Source: Camillea tinctor | Lineage: Eukaryota > Ascomycota > Sordariomycetes > Xylariales > Xylariaceae | Assembly (NCBI GenBank): GCA_022578605.1 | Contig: MU394056.1 | Span: 372,001 to 436,000, forward strand | Direction: 5' to 3' | DNA: 64,000 nt | Shown: one piece after another, positions 33,997 to 45,081 of the stretch | How the letters are laid out: each line of letters starts with the position of its first letter | How positions within the stretch are numbered: position 1 is the stretch's first letter | Notes under the pieces: generated by a model | What the model was told of the DNA's origin: nothing | Database searches by the model: none | What the model saw: the letters and a program-made list of their open reading frames with translations, nothing else | Program-made: the position numbers and the translations under genes

Positions 33997-35594
33997 ATAC
34001 CCGGCAAAATGCTACACTGCAGCAGGTTGCAGAGGGGGAGGGGTTCAGAATATACCGTGCTACCGGTGTGAATATTGAGTCGCATAGGTGGTGTAGCAGG
34101 TGGTGGTAGTAGTATGTACACTATGGTATAGAAACGAATGGATCTCGAGACTGGTTTGTCAAGCTACAATTACATCAACTGCTACTATGTAGGTTTATAT
34201 GCCGGGTTAGAAAACAAGATTCGGTTTCTCTCTTAATAATTATTGCTATTACTACCTACTAACTAATAACACTTATACACGTAGACATTATATGCACCTT
34301 GATTTATAGATCTTATGGTTTCCTTAAGATTCTTAGAGTTACAATGTCTTGAATGCATGCCACTCACCATCACCTCAACTTATATACCATACATACATAC
34401 ATCAGACGGGATGTACCTACATACCTACCTAACTTACTTACATGGACAACACGATAGAGAATGGGAGGGAAGCTATTAAGCTACAGGTACATAGCTGCAT
34501 TGGTACAGTACTTAACCTACCTCAGCTATGAGTGGTCCGTACCTACACACTACGACTAGGTAAACCTAGTAGCTGGAGGGTCTCGTCTGATTTGATTGGG
34601 AGACTGCAACGTAGGTGGGGTTTCTCGACAGAAAGAATGGGGACAAGGGAAAGGATAACAACGCCAAGATAAGAAACCCCATATAAAAGCAACGAATCAA
34701 GTCAAAAGTTCCTTCTTGATGCACAATTCGGCAATGGGGGGGGGGTTTGGGGTTTTAGAGGGTCTGCGTATTATTACCCTCCCCTGTTTGATTATTATTA
34801 TTTGATTACTGATCTCTTTCTTTTTTTTTTTTCTTACTCTCACCAAACCGATCCCTCTCCAACGCCTAGTTTACTCTAGATCGGTCAACTTCGGTTTTTT
34901 TTGTTCTTTTTTTTTTTTAACTTTTGTCTCCTTGTTCGTAGTGTGTACATCTGTCCACTCACTTTGGGGGTCCTTCGGCGCCGACAACCCCCCTACCCTA
35001 CCTATTACTACCTAGTAACTTACTTAACTTAACCTAGTAGGTAAACAGGTACTTACGGATTTAAGCCTAGGTTAGGTAGGTATACTAGATTAAAACAAAA
35101 ACAAAAAAAAAAGGTGTAAGTACTTTTTACTTACACATTTACTTACACACACAGACTCCAGTTTAGAAGGACCCGAAAGAACTTGACCCAAGACCAAAAC
35201 CAAGACCAAGAAAGCTCCATCCATCTCCGGACGGGTTGGCTTGTCCGTCCGTCTCAACCTCCGTCCCTGTAAGCTCCTGACATCCCATAGCTCCGATGTT
35301 CCTTTATGCAGACGGCCATCATAACACATCCCAGCTGCGGCTGTGGTTGCTACTGCTACTGCTACTGCTACTACCACTCAACACCATACACAATACACAG
35401 TACTCATCATATCCCCAAAGTTGATAGGTTACTAGTTACCCGCATCACTCACTCTAGGCGGTGAATACACATGTACCATTAACAATTGGCAACTGACATG
35501 CACCGTCTTGGTCTTTGCCCCTGAATTCTCTCTTCCCCGGGTGACATCCCCCCCACCACCCCTGAGAAAACGCTATGCAGGCCGTCTTCTCACG
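33997..35594. other. Intergenic upstream of EED
   Basis: No gene seen. TACCTACTTACATG / CCTAGGTTAGG words are dense at ~34,390-34,570 and 35,000-35,090; T-rich tracts at 34,820-34,920; a CTACTGCTACTGCTACTG tract near 35,350. A 95-codon minus-strand frame at 35,090-35,377 is low complexity and not called. Confidence 0.55.
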
Positions 35595-37680
35595 ATGCCA
35601 TCTACCATCAACAATGACGAATGGGATTTGCCCCGTTTAAGAGCCTCAATTGGATTCGAGGTAAGGCGGGCGTGGCAAATTCTCTATCAAAATGGTTTAC
35701 GAGGCTCACTGATCGCTCTTCTACCTGCCTTTTAGGATGATTTCCAGTATTTATCCTCCGATGATCAAGACACCGGTAAGGCTGCTGCATATGGATGTCC
35801 GAGAATCCTCTCAAAACACTCTCAACCTCTAGTGCCGTAGTTACTGATGCATAACTTTGTCCTTCTCCCCAACAAGAATTCTTCGATGTAAAGTTCTACC
35901 CCTATGGGGACGAGACCCATGACCCCGTATTTGCTGCCGTCAGCAAGAAACACGTTAGTGATTCCCTTGTTTGGATGATTGGCCAATCGCTTGACGCCTC
36001 GTTATGTAGATTGTCATATATCGACTTTCCGATAAGAAGAACCCTCCCTATGAGCTCATACAGCTGTTCAGAGACGATGATGTAAGTCCTATGCAAACCA
36101 CCCATCCGGGTTTCCCCTCCTATTAATCATTGTGCAGCAAGATGCCTTGAATTGCAGCTGCACGTGGTCCAAGGATCCCGAGACCGAGATCCCTTGGCTT
36201 TGTGTAGCGGGACGAGATGCAAAGATCAAGGTCTACGATGTCGTCAACGGAAAACTTGTAAAAGTCAGTAATGGATTTACTTACCCCCTTGCTGTGATCT
36301 CAACTAACGGATTGTTTAGGTTCTCGTTGGCCATGGTGGTGTAAGTCTCTAGAGGCTGAATTCACTGCTATAGAATGCTGATGTCGTGAAGGAGATCAAT
36401 GACTTGGCGACAAACCCAGCCAACTTTCTCTTAATTGCATCCGCGTCGGATGATACTACCATTCGCATATGGAGTCTTGATCCCGCGCATGACAAGCAGC
36501 CATGCGTATGCCTGCTTGGAGGAGAGGGCCATTCGGCGCATTTGTTGACGGTGGTACGTCTATGCTAAAGAGCATATACACCTGTTGCTCCTGGTCAAAG
36601 CTTACATTCTTTCACCTAGGCGTTTCATCGTACTGGTCGCTATGTTCTCTCTGCCGGTCATGACAATGTTGTCTGCATGGTATGCCGAATCTCTTGGAAT
36701 GGAACGAGTACGATCTACTAACTAGTTGCAGTGGACACTTCCCGAATTACCAGCCGAGTCCAGCGGCAAGAACCCCCCAGAGCCTATTGTGATTCACTAT
36801 CCACACTTCTTTACCTCAGAAGTACATAGTGGAATTGTAGATTGGTGAGTAAGAGTGAATCAGCGTGATAATTGCGACTGACGGATCCTTTAGTGTTGCT
36901 TTCTTTGGTGATCTCGTTCTTTCACGAGCATGTCATGAGGATATTATTGTGCTCTGGCGAATCGAGGGCTTCTCTTCACAAGATCCGCCGCCTGCTGCGT
37001 CTGATGCTCCAACTACCAGCGATACAGAACGCTTGACCCGGTCCGCATTTGCCCCAGCAACCTCCTCCGCCTGCCCACCGCAGTATACCCGTCTCCTGCA
37101 GTTTTACACGCCATGGTGTGGCCATCAATTTTATCTCCGTTTCAAACTTTTTCATTCCAAAAACAAGCATCCGATTCTTGCTTTCGGCAATGCTCATTCA
37201 ACCATTTTCTTCTGGGATCTCGCGCGCTTGATGAGCTATCATGATTTTATCAACGACGTTCGAGATCCAAACCGCGATAAGAGCCAGCCGATCCACCGGC
37301 CAGGCTGGCTAGTGCCAATCCAGCACAGACACAAGGGCGACGCCGTCAACAAGCTTAGGGATGCTGTGAGTGACCGGGAGTCCGTCGTGTCTGGGCGCAC
37401 AGGCAGCATCGATGTCGAAACCCACGTCGACCAGAATGCGGATTATAGCCAGGAAACACTAGACGCTTGGGAGGGAAAGTACGATATGACTCGTGTGGAG
37501 GAGCCGATCAAGGCTCATTCACAAAGCAACATCACAGTTAAGGACTTTGTTGGGCGTCAAGTTGCTTGGAGTGGAAATGGTGAGTGGTGCGTGGTCGTAG
37601 GCAGCAAGAATCTCGCGATCGTCCTACAACGATGGCAGAAGAAGGATAAGGGAGAAGAAAAGAAGCCTTCCGTCCAGTAA
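35595..37680 (+). CDS. eed: EED/ESC homologue, WD40 subunit of Polycomb repressive complex 2
   Basis: Ten exons join in frame (507 aa): 35595-35660, 35736-35775, 35877-35953, 36010-36081, 36138-36263, 36320-36340 (21 nt), 36392-36553, 36620-36679, 36732-36844, 36894-37680. The exon 7 acceptor is set at GAAG before GAG because the nearer ATAG would leave a 33-nt intron and GHGG-EINDLAT fits the family. Features: FFDVKFYPY and PVFAAVSKKHIVIYR near the N-terminus; WD repeats with ASASDDTTIRIWSL and FHRTGRYVLSAGHDNVVCMW; GIVDCVAFFGDLVLSRACHE; a C-terminal WSGNGEWCVVVGS blade. EED binds trimethylated H3K27 and stimulates the methyltransferase in PRC2, supporting silent chromatin. The long insert at ~275-300 (Pro/Ser/Thr) is typical of fungal forms. 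PRC2 partners are not in the window. Confidence 0.9.
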
Positions 37681-37975
37681 TTCCTGGACGGGTGAAGCGT
37701 CGTTTGGAAAAGAGATGGGCGAAACAAAAGGGGCGAGGAGATTGTATGAACCATTAGCATAAGGAATAAACCTCTTAAGGAAAGTATATGCATTACTATA
37801 TGTCGTTAAGGCGTCTGACTATATATTAATAAGGAGTGTAGTAGTCCCACTATTGGAATCCCCCCTTTTCCAAACCTCCTGCCCTCCTCTCCCCCCTTTT
37901 GAAAACTCCCAAGGCTCGATCATAACCCCCGAAACAAAACCTATTAGATAGATATCACGCCATTACTGCGTATAT

Positions 37976-38390
37976 TTAAACACAGTAGGGGAGGCTGTTG
38001 ATGGGCTTGCAAGTGGTCTTCTTCGGGCAGACGCCACCGTCCTGTGAGAAAGAAGGTGATTAGCCAACAGGTTCGAACCTCACATACACATATACAAATA
38101 GGTGTGCAGGTTTATGTATGAGATTTCATATTCAGAGATTATATTTTGACCATCTCTCCTTATGCCAACTAGTCACTTGCGACTGGTCTTATGTGAGGAG
38201 AAGGAAGGGAGGGGGACAGCGCAAGACTTACCAGCCAGGTGCCGTCGACATTGCAGACGAGCCAACCCGAGTTGTCGCTCTTGCAAGCGTAGGTTGCGGG
38301 AGTACACTGAGCACCACGAGCAGCCAAGTTGTCGGATGCGGGTATGGCCAGAGCAGTGGCAGCGAGAGCGAGAACGGCGAAGAACTTCAT
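37976..38390 (-). CDS. Very small secreted Cys-rich protein (74 aa, candidate effector)
   Basis: Two exons, 38390-38232 and 38041-37976, join in frame (CTG then GAC; borders GTAAGT and ACAG). MKFFAVLALAATALAIPA is a textbook signal peptide, followed by SDNLAARG and a mature domain with six Cys (AQCTP, YACKS, LVCNV, GVCPK, TTCKP, PYCV at the end). The spacing and the GWLVCNVDGTW segment resemble short Cys-knot or carbohydrate-binding-like fungal secreted proteins, but I recognise no exact family. A TATAAAAG box lies on the minus strand near 38,541-38,550, about 150 bp upstream of the start. The gene is isolated at the edge of a ~3.6 kb gene-free stretch, a common setting for effectors. Confidence 0.85.
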
Positions 38391-41300
38391 TTTTGCGGTT
38401 GTTGGTGGGTAGTTGGTGGTAGTAGCGAAAGCTAAGGGTGGTGGTAATAGGAGATGATGTTGTGTAGTAGTGATTGTAGATGAGGATGGTAGTGATGGTG
38501 ATGAGAGAAGATACTAAGTATGGAGTGAGATATCGGAGTCCTTTTATATTCAAGTTTGCGTCTCGTTACTTTTTCGTTTCCTCACACGATGTCTATGGTT
38601 GTATGGATCGATGTCTGCCAAGCTGAGTGAGACGGGAAGAGCGACCAGCCCATTGTTGCCTCTGCCCTGCGCGGGCCGTAGGACGTTCTAGCTCAGCTGA
38701 GGTCCGTTACCCCAGACATACATACACACATACTTACCTCTTTACTGAAAAAGTAATAGAAAAAAAAAAGAAGAGACTAACTGAAAGCCTAAGCCCATAG
38801 TCCCGCAGCCATGCGTTGGGAAACTTAGCCTTCATGCTCACCGAGTAGTGAGGTGGCACGGGATGATTTTCTTTTCTCACACTCTTCTCCCCTTCTCTCC
38901 ATGTTCCATCTACGGTCTTCGTATCTACCCAGTCACGTCTTAGCTCTCTGTCCTGTCTTGCAGAGCTATTATCAAATCGAAGATCGAATCCTCCTCGACT
39001 AAGCCGATCTTGATCACTTGCTTGCTTGTCCAACCCCCCTTTTCCCATGTAGAGAGAGTCTATATCCTCGTGTTACACATAACCTATTCCCTCTCCCTGT
39101 CTGTCTCTCTGTTCCTACTCGGCTCTATGAATAAAAGAAAGGAAAAAGGCACTTTACGAGACTAAAACAAGGGTCCGAGACTCCGCTCTATACGATGGGG
39201 GCGTGTTTACTAGTGAAGCCTTTAAGCAAAAGGGGAAAGGGGAGCAAGGGCTGAAGGAATAATAAAAGAAAAACAAGTTTCCGCCCTCTAAGCTCATCGC
39301 ACCAAAATAATAATGATAATAGCCTTCATGCATTAGGAGAAGGGAGGACCCAGCGAACGAGAAAGAGGCGTGGTATAGTCCACGTGCGGCAGCGGGGGCA
39401 TGAAGGTAATAGGACAGAAGAGAGAAAGAGTAGAGAAAATGTCAGCATGACAACATTACACATGATATTACAACAGCGCACACATACATACACACATACA
39501 GAACAAACACCGAGAAAAAGAAGCTTAGCCTAGCTTTCCCCGCAAATTGGCAACAAGACGAACGTCGTACAAGCAAGAAGAGAACCCGATGTTACGTGAT
39601 CCGGCCGCCGCCGCCGGCGTCCTTTTTTCTAGGGTGGCTATACCTAGGTGAATAAGATGTTGTCAAGGAATATTTTTCTTGTATTCTCTATCCGTTTTCA
39701 GCCTTCTCTCCTATGCTTAATTAGATAAATATTGGTATAAAATCGATATTTAGTTGTGCATTATTATAGGTAGATAGGTATATATATATCTATATATCAC
39801 AGACTATGACATTCGATTTCCTTTGTTTTTTCTTCTTCGTTTCCCTTTTATTCCATATACACGCATAGAAGAAAGCCGAGAGCCGAGAGAGCCGAGAACC
39901 GACATGAGATTATGAACCATGGTCCCGGATTCTCTCTCTATGTGTATGTATGTGTCTCATGCTGACCGTTTTCTCGGCTCGCCGACCTATTGATCTATTG
40001 AATTTTTTCTTTTCTCCGTACGGAGTGTACGGGGGTAAAGCTAAAAATAACCACTTGGATCAGGCGTCGACGCCTTACCTCTGCCTACCCACGTAGCTAG
40101 CCAGTTAGCTTACCTAACTAGCTAGCTGAGCATATAATCCGAGCATGGACTTCCTCTTCCTTCCCGTCCCGTATACGTAGAAACGCCAAGGCACAAAAAG
40201 AAGAATATGTCTAAAAGAGTTCTATGTTCTGGACCATGGCGGCCGTCGGTAGCGAATCGGCGTCATTGGCTTCTGGCATGTTTGCCTTCGCTAGTTGGCA
40301 GTTAATAGTGGATGGTGGCTTGAATACGAGTGATGGTGTGGAAGAGGGGGAGGCGGAGGGGGTGGAAAGTAGTTATAATAGCCTACTTTGATGAGGCTTG
40401 GCCCTGGGGAAAAGAAGCTACTAGTTCTGGAAGAAGGGGGGTGGATTGAATGGACTTGAGGCTGAAGGGCTGGAATATCAATAGGCAAGACGCCCCATAC
40501 TGTCAGATCGGAAGATTTTTGATCATGTGTTCGCTCGCGTCTGGGGGTGGGGTGTACAAGTACGAAGATATATGCGGGACGGCGAGAGAGAGAAAAAACG
40601 TTGCATTAGGTTAGACTTATAAGGGTCTCTTAATATCATAATTATTATTATATCTCCTTTCCCATCATCTGATGCTCTCGCTTACTAGTTCAGCTACCTA
40701 GTCAATTGTTCTAATATCTCCTAGATACCCATGGTTCCTTTTTAGACTTTGGAAAGTCCATTGAAATTGCTCACTCAAAAACTCAATACTTGTGGGATAT
40801 TTAGTATGTTCCGTTTAGGATATATAGAGAGAATTGAGCAGCCTATCTACCATTTTCAATCCAAGAAGTTGACTTCGACGCAGGCTGCAAGCCGCCCTAC
40901 CACTAGGGCTTACTGGTGTGTGCTGGATTCGAGAAGGGCTAACGCCTACCTGGATGGCATCGTATATGCATCACTAGTGAGTGAGGTGTTGGATCGCAAG
41001 ATAATATACGACCAAGTAGAGTTTGGCATGTTGGTGATCCTTACGTTTAACATATGACCTGTTGTAACGTTCCCATGTGGGCTTGTCCTTGTCAACGCAT
41101 ACTTGCTTATATACATAATTAACTTCAGTTCCGAGTAAATTAACTTGCTCGTCATCTTTTATAACCCATATATAGTCAATAAATAGCATCAATCAATCCT
41201 CATATATCAGCACAGCACCAATTGTTGCATAGAGGTATGTGCTACACTGAGGTATCTCACGTAACTTATGTGCAGCTGCTTACCATTATTAATGTGATAA

Positions 41301-42036
41301 TTGCTCTGTATAAACTTGCATAGCCTGTTATCTCTCTGCTGACCCAAAATACTCGATAGGTACCTGGGTAGCCAACCAAATATTTAAGCAACCTCAATGC
41401 GAAGTCAGGTGAGGCTACCATAGCTGCGGGAGCCCCTCATTGCTGATGTCGTGTATGTCTCGCTATCGACCACCTACTCTGCTAATAACGTTTATTGCTG
41501 GTGTACTTAGGCCGTGTTACTCAAAAGTCCCCAACATAAACGCGGAAGAATTTGTAGATCGAATGGGTCGAAGTCCCGGCAGTTCGGTATTGGGCTATGC
41601 CGGGGGCAATAGATTCTATGGTTAATGACGAACTTCTGCTCTTCTTTTGCCCCTTATCCGAGTTCTGTATTGTTGTTTGTATATTCTTTTATTATTCCTC
41701 ATTCCATGTATTTCTAGACCTAGTACGAGCATCACATGTCTCAACTACTGTTCTTTCTCTAGCGAAAAAGGAAAAAGTATAGTCTTGGGAAAGGATTATG
41801 CGGTCATGGTCTTCTCGGAATGAATGGGGGTAGTTTGATGTCAGCATAGAACAAGATTATCGTCCTTTCTCAGAAAGTATGTCGAGATATTGAACCGATA
41901 TTCCTAAGGTAAATAACAAGGAGGGCATATTTATTATCTCGATCGTATTGGGCTTCATTATATCCGCCTACGTTTCAATATGGCAGCCGAGAGCTCAAGA
42001 AACTGATAGCGATGTTGTTGCCTACTGGTCGGTATC
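38391..42036. other. Gene-free region
   Basis: 3.6 kb. The first ~200 bp is the promoter of the small secreted protein. Elsewhere are purine-rich tracts (39,150-39,450), CCTAACTAGCTAGCTGAG-type words (40,090-40,130) and a CGTACGGAGTGTACG palindrome near 40,018. Short frames (40,291-40,488 minus; 40,749-41,057 plus) have no family features, and I do not call them. From ~40,600 the DNA becomes AT-rich. Confidence 0.5.
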
Positions 42037-42843
42037 TCATACAATGTCTATCTCTTCTTCGAGATACTCTGTGATTTCTACGCGGAACTCTCTATTTCCG
42101 GCATTTTCGGCAATTGTGTCTGGTCGTCCCTCCTCTAAAGCCTTCTCAGCACCAGCTTTTTGGCTACCTGATATCAACCCAGAGACCCACACATAGAGAT
42201 ACAGCGCAGTGATGGCAGTGACCGCAACGCTGTAGGCGAACGCGGTGAAGTTCACTATGAGCAGCAAGACACTGAAAAAGGACAGCCACGGCGGGACCTC
42301 GGGGTTGAATATGGTCTGCAAGTCGAGAGCCACGGCGTCTCGCTGATAGGTGGGCGTCAACGCCCAAAAGTATGTCTCGCCTGTTAGGGAAACGGCCACA
42401 AGGATTTGGACTAGAGACCTGACAGCAGAGAACCCGTTCAATAGTGCATGTCGGAGGCGTTCGGGAAAGCATTCCATGTTATGCGGGCAGCCCTCTAGAT
42501 GTCTTGACAGATGCCGGCATCCCCTGAGTGAGAAAACGAAGAGAAGCGTTGAGAACCGCAATACCCAGGCCGTAGCGTAAGGTGGCACTTTAATAGGCGT
42601 TACCTCTTGACCGAGACTCGCAGTTAGATACCATCGCCGTCTTAGCAGGGCGAAGAAGGAAGTGCACAGCAATAAACCCCAATGTGCTCCGTTAACGAAC
42701 GGCAGACCTTTTCTCACGATCATCGTCGCGTAGACTCTCGGGTGCGGTCTATCGGTTCCTTCGATTGGTCGTCGTTGGCCTGATGTTTCTTCAGGCATGA
42801 AGGGTATTTTTTCCCCGCCCGAAGTCATTGAATAGCCCGGCAT
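42037..42843 (-). CDS. Uncharacterised multi-span membrane protein
   Basis: The open frame begins ATG at 42,843 and ends TGA at 42,037 (268 aa). An earlier in-frame segment to 42,918 has no ATG and ends at a stop, so either this ATG is the start or a small upstream exon joins at the TTTACAG near 42,895. At least four hydrophobic stretches are visible: GLLLCTSFFALL; WVLRFSTLLFVFSL; SAVRSLVQILVAVSL; and a long LSFFSVLLLIVNFTAFAYSV / AITALYLYVWVSGLI pair. The N-terminus is polar (MTSGGEKIPFMPEETSG) and the C-terminal tail acidic (EITEYLEEEIDIV). I know no family. The gene lies in AT-rich, gene-poor DNA. Confidence 0.6.
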   Translation of the reverse strand: MPGYSMTSGGEKIPFMPEETSGQRRPIEGTDRPHPRVYATMIVRKGLPFVNGAHWGLLLCTSFFALLRRRWYLTASLGQEVTPIKVPPYATAWVLRFSTLLFVFSLRGCRHLSRHLEGCPHNMECFPERLRHALLNGFSAVRSLVQILVAVSLTGETYFWALTPTYQRDAVALDLQTIFNPEVPPWLSFFSVLLLIVNFTAFAYSVAVTAITALYLYVWVSGLISGSQKAGAEKALEEGRPDTIAENAGNREFRVEITEYLEEEIDIV

Positions 42844-43375
42844 TGTAAATACAGGTGTTTTTTTTGTAATAATTTCTCCATTCACCTTAGGCGTTTCTGT
42901 AAACCAATAGTAATGCAATTATCGTGCAGAGATCGTAGACCAAAGTAGTTGTAAATGCTGTGAAAAGGAAATGAGCATTAAATAAGCCCAGGAGAGGAAA
43001 ACCTAACTCATTGAAAATTTGTCTTGATACTATTAGTTGTCATCATCCTCAAGGATGGGGCGCAGCGACTTCGCTGTACAATATAGATGCGATGAGATGA
43101 AATACACGTGTGTAAGCACTTTTCTTAGTTAGGAACGGAGTCCCATTTCGAACTATGTGCCACCTTCATAAGAACATGTAGTCGCAAAATAAATACTTGC
43201 TTGTTTAATATTCCTCTTAAACAATTATGAGCGACTACTCTTTGAATTTTGACAATAAAATTTGTAGGTAGGAACTGTTTAGGGAATCAGTCGAAAATGG
43301 CATCAAGTCGGGGACTTGAACATATGCTAAAAAGAGATAGAAAAGAAGGAATATAACCTTCAAAAAGGAAAGATT
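42844..43375. other. Intergenic between membrane-protein gene and tRNA-Ala
   Basis: AT-rich; it may hold the promoter or a missed first exon of the membrane-protein gene. No other feature is seen. Confidence 0.45.
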
Positions 43376-43496
43376 GGACTCGCGGGGAATTGAACCCCGG
43401 ACCTCTTCCAGGTTAAGTACAGAATTAGAGAACCACACGATGGTGATCTTCAGACATCTATGCTAAGGAAGAATCATACCACTAGACCACAAGCCC
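43376..43496 (-). tRNA. tRNA-Ala (AGC) with intron
   Basis: On the minus strand the acceptor arms GGGCTTG and CGAGTCC pair over 7 bp and include the G3.U70 wobble that marks alanine tRNAs. The D arm reads GTCTAGTGGTATGAT. The anticodon stem is CTTCC/GGAAG around a TTAGCAT loop (anticodon AGC), interrupted after position 37 by an intron of about 50 nt. The variable loop is AGGTC and the T arm CGGGG-TTCAATT-CCCCG. All parts are intact, so the gene looks functional. CCA is not encoded, as expected for a nuclear eukaryotic tRNA. Confidence 0.9.
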
Positions 43497-45081
43497 GTGA
43501 CCACTGATTTCGTTATCAGACGAATCAGCTTACTCGATCGATGAAAGTGTGTTTGTTATTATAATTTATAGACTCTTTTTACGAGGTGTGGGTGGAATTA
43601 CGAGCTATTGTGCTGAAAACTTTTTCTGCGGACAGCCGTCCGAGATCGGATTCCGGATCCCGGTGCGCTATATGATCCGAGTCCTTTTCCCAACGAGAGC
43701 AATGAAATCTGTAAATAAAGCACAGACCATGTCGGCAATGTGGTCAACGCTACTGTACCCAACTATATAACCTACACTGATGTATGAAATCTAGCTAGAG
43801 CCTATATAGTTAGAGCCCTAAGTGTCTTCTGAATGCAAAGGAGTTCCATGAAGCTAGAGAAGCAATAACATGATTAAAGCCTTTCATGATTTACCTATAT
43901 CGACGTTAGGTAGCATTTTCCAGTTCATGACTAGTAAAGAAATCAGAACAGAAAGTGCTGGAATATATCCCAAGCCCGATAGCAAATTGCGGATTCTATC
44001 ATGCTCTGTAGTTCTTGTAGATTATTGGTCTTCGTCTGAAGGTCTAAGTATACTGCTGTGTATCTCAAGCTGTATTGTAACATATATGTTGCTTGGAGGT
44101 TGGAGTATATTGGTTGGTATGGAGAATGATTAAGGGATACTGGTATCTGCTGTCATTGTCTTCCTTAATGACACGAAACGGGTCCTGGCTATCCATCATG
44201 GCCAAGGTAAATGATTATCATATAGTAAATATGTAGTGCAAATAACCAAGAGCAGCGTCAATACAGGATATATACCTTTGTGGTTAGATAATTTAATGCT
44301 TTTATCCCAATATAGAAACAAGAGGTTAACTTAAGGCCTATATTACCTAAGGTAGGTACACAAGCTCTTAAGCTTAAGTGTCTTTCTGGTAAAGCTATCT
44401 ATAGGAGCATCTAAAACTTTAAACGCGTGCTGGGTGGTGTACGTAAAATGATCTCATGTAGCACAAGCCTTATAAGGTAGGAACAACGCCCCCCCTTCCA
44501 CGTATAGATAGATATATGTAATTAAGGAGCTTTATAATAATACTGCATATTAAGTTCATATAACTGACATCTAAACATGTACTAAGAAGGTAGGAGCCCT
44601 TAAGGAAAACAGGGGATGAATAAGTACTAATAATACCTTGAACAATGATGATAAACACCTAATCATCTAACAGTATTGTCATAGGAGATGAAAGGCGGGA
44701 GGCAATTCCTATAAAATAAGCATGCTGTTGGAGAGTTCAGCAGAACGTTACTATCCATAAAGCTAGGTGTGATAATGCTATATATATATATATAATAACC
44801 GTCGTGGTACATCAAGGGAGGAAGGGAAGGTTGAAAAATAAAAATAAAAATGTTCTTCATAATTCTTCACAACTTGAACATTGGGCAAACCCAAGAAGCA
44901 TATCAACTCGCTGACACACACACACACACACACAAGAGATCTACATAGACGGGTCTATGATAGCATTCAGATATTAGACTCAGCAAAGGGAACCATTCCT
45001 ATTCATAACTTTATCTTTATTCACATTACTCTCGCATTACCATTACATTACTGCCCCCTTCCACCCTTTCCCTCCCCATGT
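43497..45081. other. Gene-free AT-rich region
   Basis: No supported gene. Contains a (TA)n run near 44,780-44,794 and a CA repeat at 44,914-44,934. Short plus-strand frames (43,549-43,770; 43,870-44,133) look random. Confidence 0.5.
44914..44934 (+). repeat. (AC)n microsatellite
   Basis: About ten perfect AC units in gene-free DNA downstream of the Cys-rich surface protein gene. Confidence 0.95.

Noticed and set aside
40749..41057. 102-codon plus-strand frame
   Set aside because: It begins in AT-rich gene-free DNA, with no family features, splice context or promoter-like sequence.
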